A stretch of 64,000 nt of DNA from contig JALSLJ010000010.1 in assembly GCA_026988315.1 (NCBI GenBank), positions 1-64,000 on the forward strand, read 5' to 3'. Positions 62,711-64,000 of this stretch are shown here, one piece after another. Made by a program: the position numbers and the translations under genes. The notes beneath the pieces are model-generated. The model did no database searches, was not told the origin of the DNA, and saw only the letters and a list, made by a program, of their open reading frames with translations. How positions within the stretch are numbered: the first letter of the stretch is position 1; every line of letters starts with the position of its first letter. This DNA comes from Sulfurimonas sp. (lineage in GTDB: Bacteria > Campylobacterota > Campylobacteria > Campylobacterales > Sulfurimonadaceae).

Positions 62711-63421
62711 ATGTCAAAGGTTTTAATACTCTCTGGAGCGGGGATAAGTGCTGAATCTGGAATATCTACATTTAGAGATAGTAACGGGCTATGGGAAAAA
62801 CATCGCATAGAAGATGTGTGTACAGCTGGATGTTTAGATACTAACGGTGAAGCAACAAAAGCATTTTATGATGCGAGAAGAGCGGATATAGAAGAAAAGC
62901 TTCCAAATTATGCGCATAAGGTGATAGTAAAACTCAAACAAAAATATCCAAATGAAATCTCTGTTTTAACTCAAAATGTAGATGATTTGTTTGAAAAAGC
63001 AGGAATAAAAGAGAACGAGATAGTTCATCTTCACGGTTTTTTGAGAGAATTGAGATGTCGTGAGTGTGAGGAGGTATTTAATATTGGATACAAAAAACAA
63101 GATGAGTGTTTTAATGCACAGTGTCCTGAGTGTGGCGGTGAGCTTAGACCAAATATTGTATTTTTTGGAGAGGCAGCACCAAAGTACCAGATACTTACTC
63201 AAGAACTGAATAATTGTGAGCTTATTGTTATCATTGGAACGAGTGGCAATGTTTTGGATGTTACATATTTTGCACAACTTACAAGTGTGTCTATTTTAAA
63301 CAACCTAGAACCAAGTGAAGCAATAGATGATAAATATTTTACAAAAGTTTATTATGAAAAGGCTACCCAAGCAATAGATGTAATAGCTGAAGATATAGAA
63401 GAGTTTTTAATAACACTTTAG
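62711..63421 (+). CDS. cobB: NAD-dependent protein deacylase (sirtuin)
   Basis: 236 residues. GAGISAESGISTFRDSNGLWEKH (NAD-binding), TQNVDDLFEKAG with the catalytic His in VHLHGFLRELRC, zinc cysteines CREC...CFNAQCPEC and NIVFFGEAAP. Removes acyl groups from lysines at the cost of NAD. Typical of short bacterial class III sirtuins with deacetylase or desuccinylase activity. Confidence 0.95.
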   Translation: MSKVLILSGAGISAESGISTFRDSNGLWEKHRIEDVCTAGCLDTNGEATKAFYDARRADIEEKLPNYAHKVIVKLKQKYPNEISVLTQNVDDLFEKAGIKENEIVHLHGFLRELRCRECEEVFNIGYKKQDECFNAQCPECGGELRPNIVFFGEAAPKYQILTQELNNCELIVIIGTSGNVLDVTYFAQLTSVSILNNLEPSEAIDDKYFTKVYYEKATQAIDVIAEDIEEFLITL

Positions 63422-63474
63422 CCTTCTGTTATCTTATTTTGACTAAAATATCTTTTTTTAAAAAGGTATATTAA

Positions 63475-64000
63475 ATGAAAAAACTTCTATCTCTATTTGG
63501 CTCAATGAGAACTATGGTAGTTCTTATGAGTATATTCGCTGCTGCTTGTGGTTATGCCACATTTATTGAAAATGATTATGGTACTTTTACTGCTAAATCA
63601 GACATCTATAATGCTCGATGGTTTGAAGTGCTACTTGCACTGTTAACTATAAATCTTTCTTATAATATCTATAGATATAAAATGTTTACTCTTCAAAAGG
63701 CTCCTTTGTTTATTTTTCACATAGCTTTTATAGTGATTATTATTGGTGCTGCTATTACTCGTTATATTGGATATGAAGGACAGATGCACATTAGAGAGGG
63801 TGAGAGCTCTTCAACTATGGTGAGTACAGATACATTTTTTAGTGTGGATGCCATAGTTGGTGATAAAAAAGTTTCTTCTGAAGAAATTTTGTATTTGTCC
63901 AAAAAATTTAAAAATACACTAACATCTTCTTTAAATATTGATGGTCAAGATGTTTTTGTTGAGATGATAGAGTATATACCAAACTCTACAGAGACAAGTT
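63475..64000 (+). CDS. ccsBA: Cytochrome c biogenesis protein, CcsB/ResB-like N terminus (runs off the window)
   Basis: Partial: the first 175 codons from ATG 63475, with an AAAAGG ribosome site. It has membrane helices (RTMVVLMSIFAAACGYATFIE, WFEVLLALLTINLSYNIY and LFIFHIAFIVIIIGAAITRYI) and then a periplasmic part (GYEGQMHIREGESSSTMV). The FGSMRTMVVLMSIFAAACGYATFIENDYGT start is the ResB/CcsB pattern. In Campylobacterota CcsB is usually fused to CcsA as a single System II haem lyase; whether that holds here is beyond the window end. Confidence 0.9.
   Translation, partial: MKKLLSLFGSMRTMVVLMSIFAAACGYATFIENDYGTFTAKSDIYNARWFEVLLALLTINLSYNIYRYKMFTLQKAPLFIFHIAFIVIIIGAAITRYIGYEGQMHIREGESSSTMVSTDTFFSVDAIVGDKKVSSEEILYLSKKFKNTLTSSLNIDGQDVFVEMIEYIPNSTETS

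Overview
The window looks like chromosomal DNA of a free-living, flagellated, Gram-negative member of the Campylobacterota (formerly Epsilonproteobacteria), most likely near Sulfurimonas or its relatives. This is an inference from several sequence features: the strongly AT-rich coding DNA, near-complete coding density with many 1, 4 and 8-base gene overlaps, frequent TTG and GTG starts, TATAAT boxes without a clear -35, a FlgS-type flagellar kinase, a three-domain desulforubrerythrin, a System II CcsB-like cytochrome c assembly protein, flagellar genes scattered in small groups, and the orders coaBC-x-uppS-prepilin peptidase-lptF/G-truA and tsaE-lptB-rpoN. No rRNA, tRNA, CRISPR array, insertion sequence, integrase or phage gene was seen. 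No gene-free stretch exceeds 300 bases; the largest gaps are 34248-34481, 374-548, 62239-62410 and 37637-37838.

Layout. 1-8.4 kb: the start of a lipoprotein 5'-nucleotidase (minus strand), then accD, a ThiE-like gene, rlmH, dksA, a membrane protein, a dus gene and an unknown protein with a nuclease-like core; a minus-strand flagellar switch/export operon (cheX-like, fliN, fliO-like); and a TauE-type permease. 8.4-16.5 kb: uvrA, an HD-GYP response regulator overlapping a large hybrid kinase, and a manganese pyrophosphatase. 16.5-22.5 kb (minus): an ABC ATPase/permease/HlyD/TolC export operon and an acyl-CoA ligase. 22.6-29 kb: a YgiQ radical SAM protein, desulforubrerythrin, then an S4 protein, trpD, tsaE, lptB and rpoN. 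29-34.2 kb (minus): a six-gene operon from coaBC to truA. 34.5-39.1 kb: thiI, a LolA-like protein, a di-haem peroxidase and glmU. 39.3-47.7 kb: motA-motB-fliP, trmA, an SH3-like periplasmic protein, recQ, a rhodanese and a TrkA-type protein.

47.8-60.0 kb is the accessory region and the main finding. Six tightly packed plus-strand genes encode a SNF2 helicase, a 589-residue unknown protein, a kleisin-like protein, a MukE-like protein, a 1230-residue SMC/MukB-like ATPase, a Toprim protein of JetD/MksG type and a SEC-C zinc protein (seven genes counting the helicase). The four central genes follow the gene order of Wadjet (JetABCD/MksFEBG) plasmid-defence systems, but sequence resemblance is distant, the Toprim protein is short, and the SNF2 helicase, the unknown protein and the SEC-C protein are not part of the standard system. 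I propose a SNF2-associated Wadjet-like system.

60-64 kb: an M18 aminopeptidase and the FlgS kinase are joined to the accessory operon by overlapping stop/start codons; then a small unknown protein, a sirtuin and the start of a CcsBA-type cytochrome c assembly gene. The window thus carries the sigma-54 factor and the FlgS kinase of the flagellar hierarchy, together with rotor (FliN), export (FliP, FliO-like) and stator (MotAB) genes.
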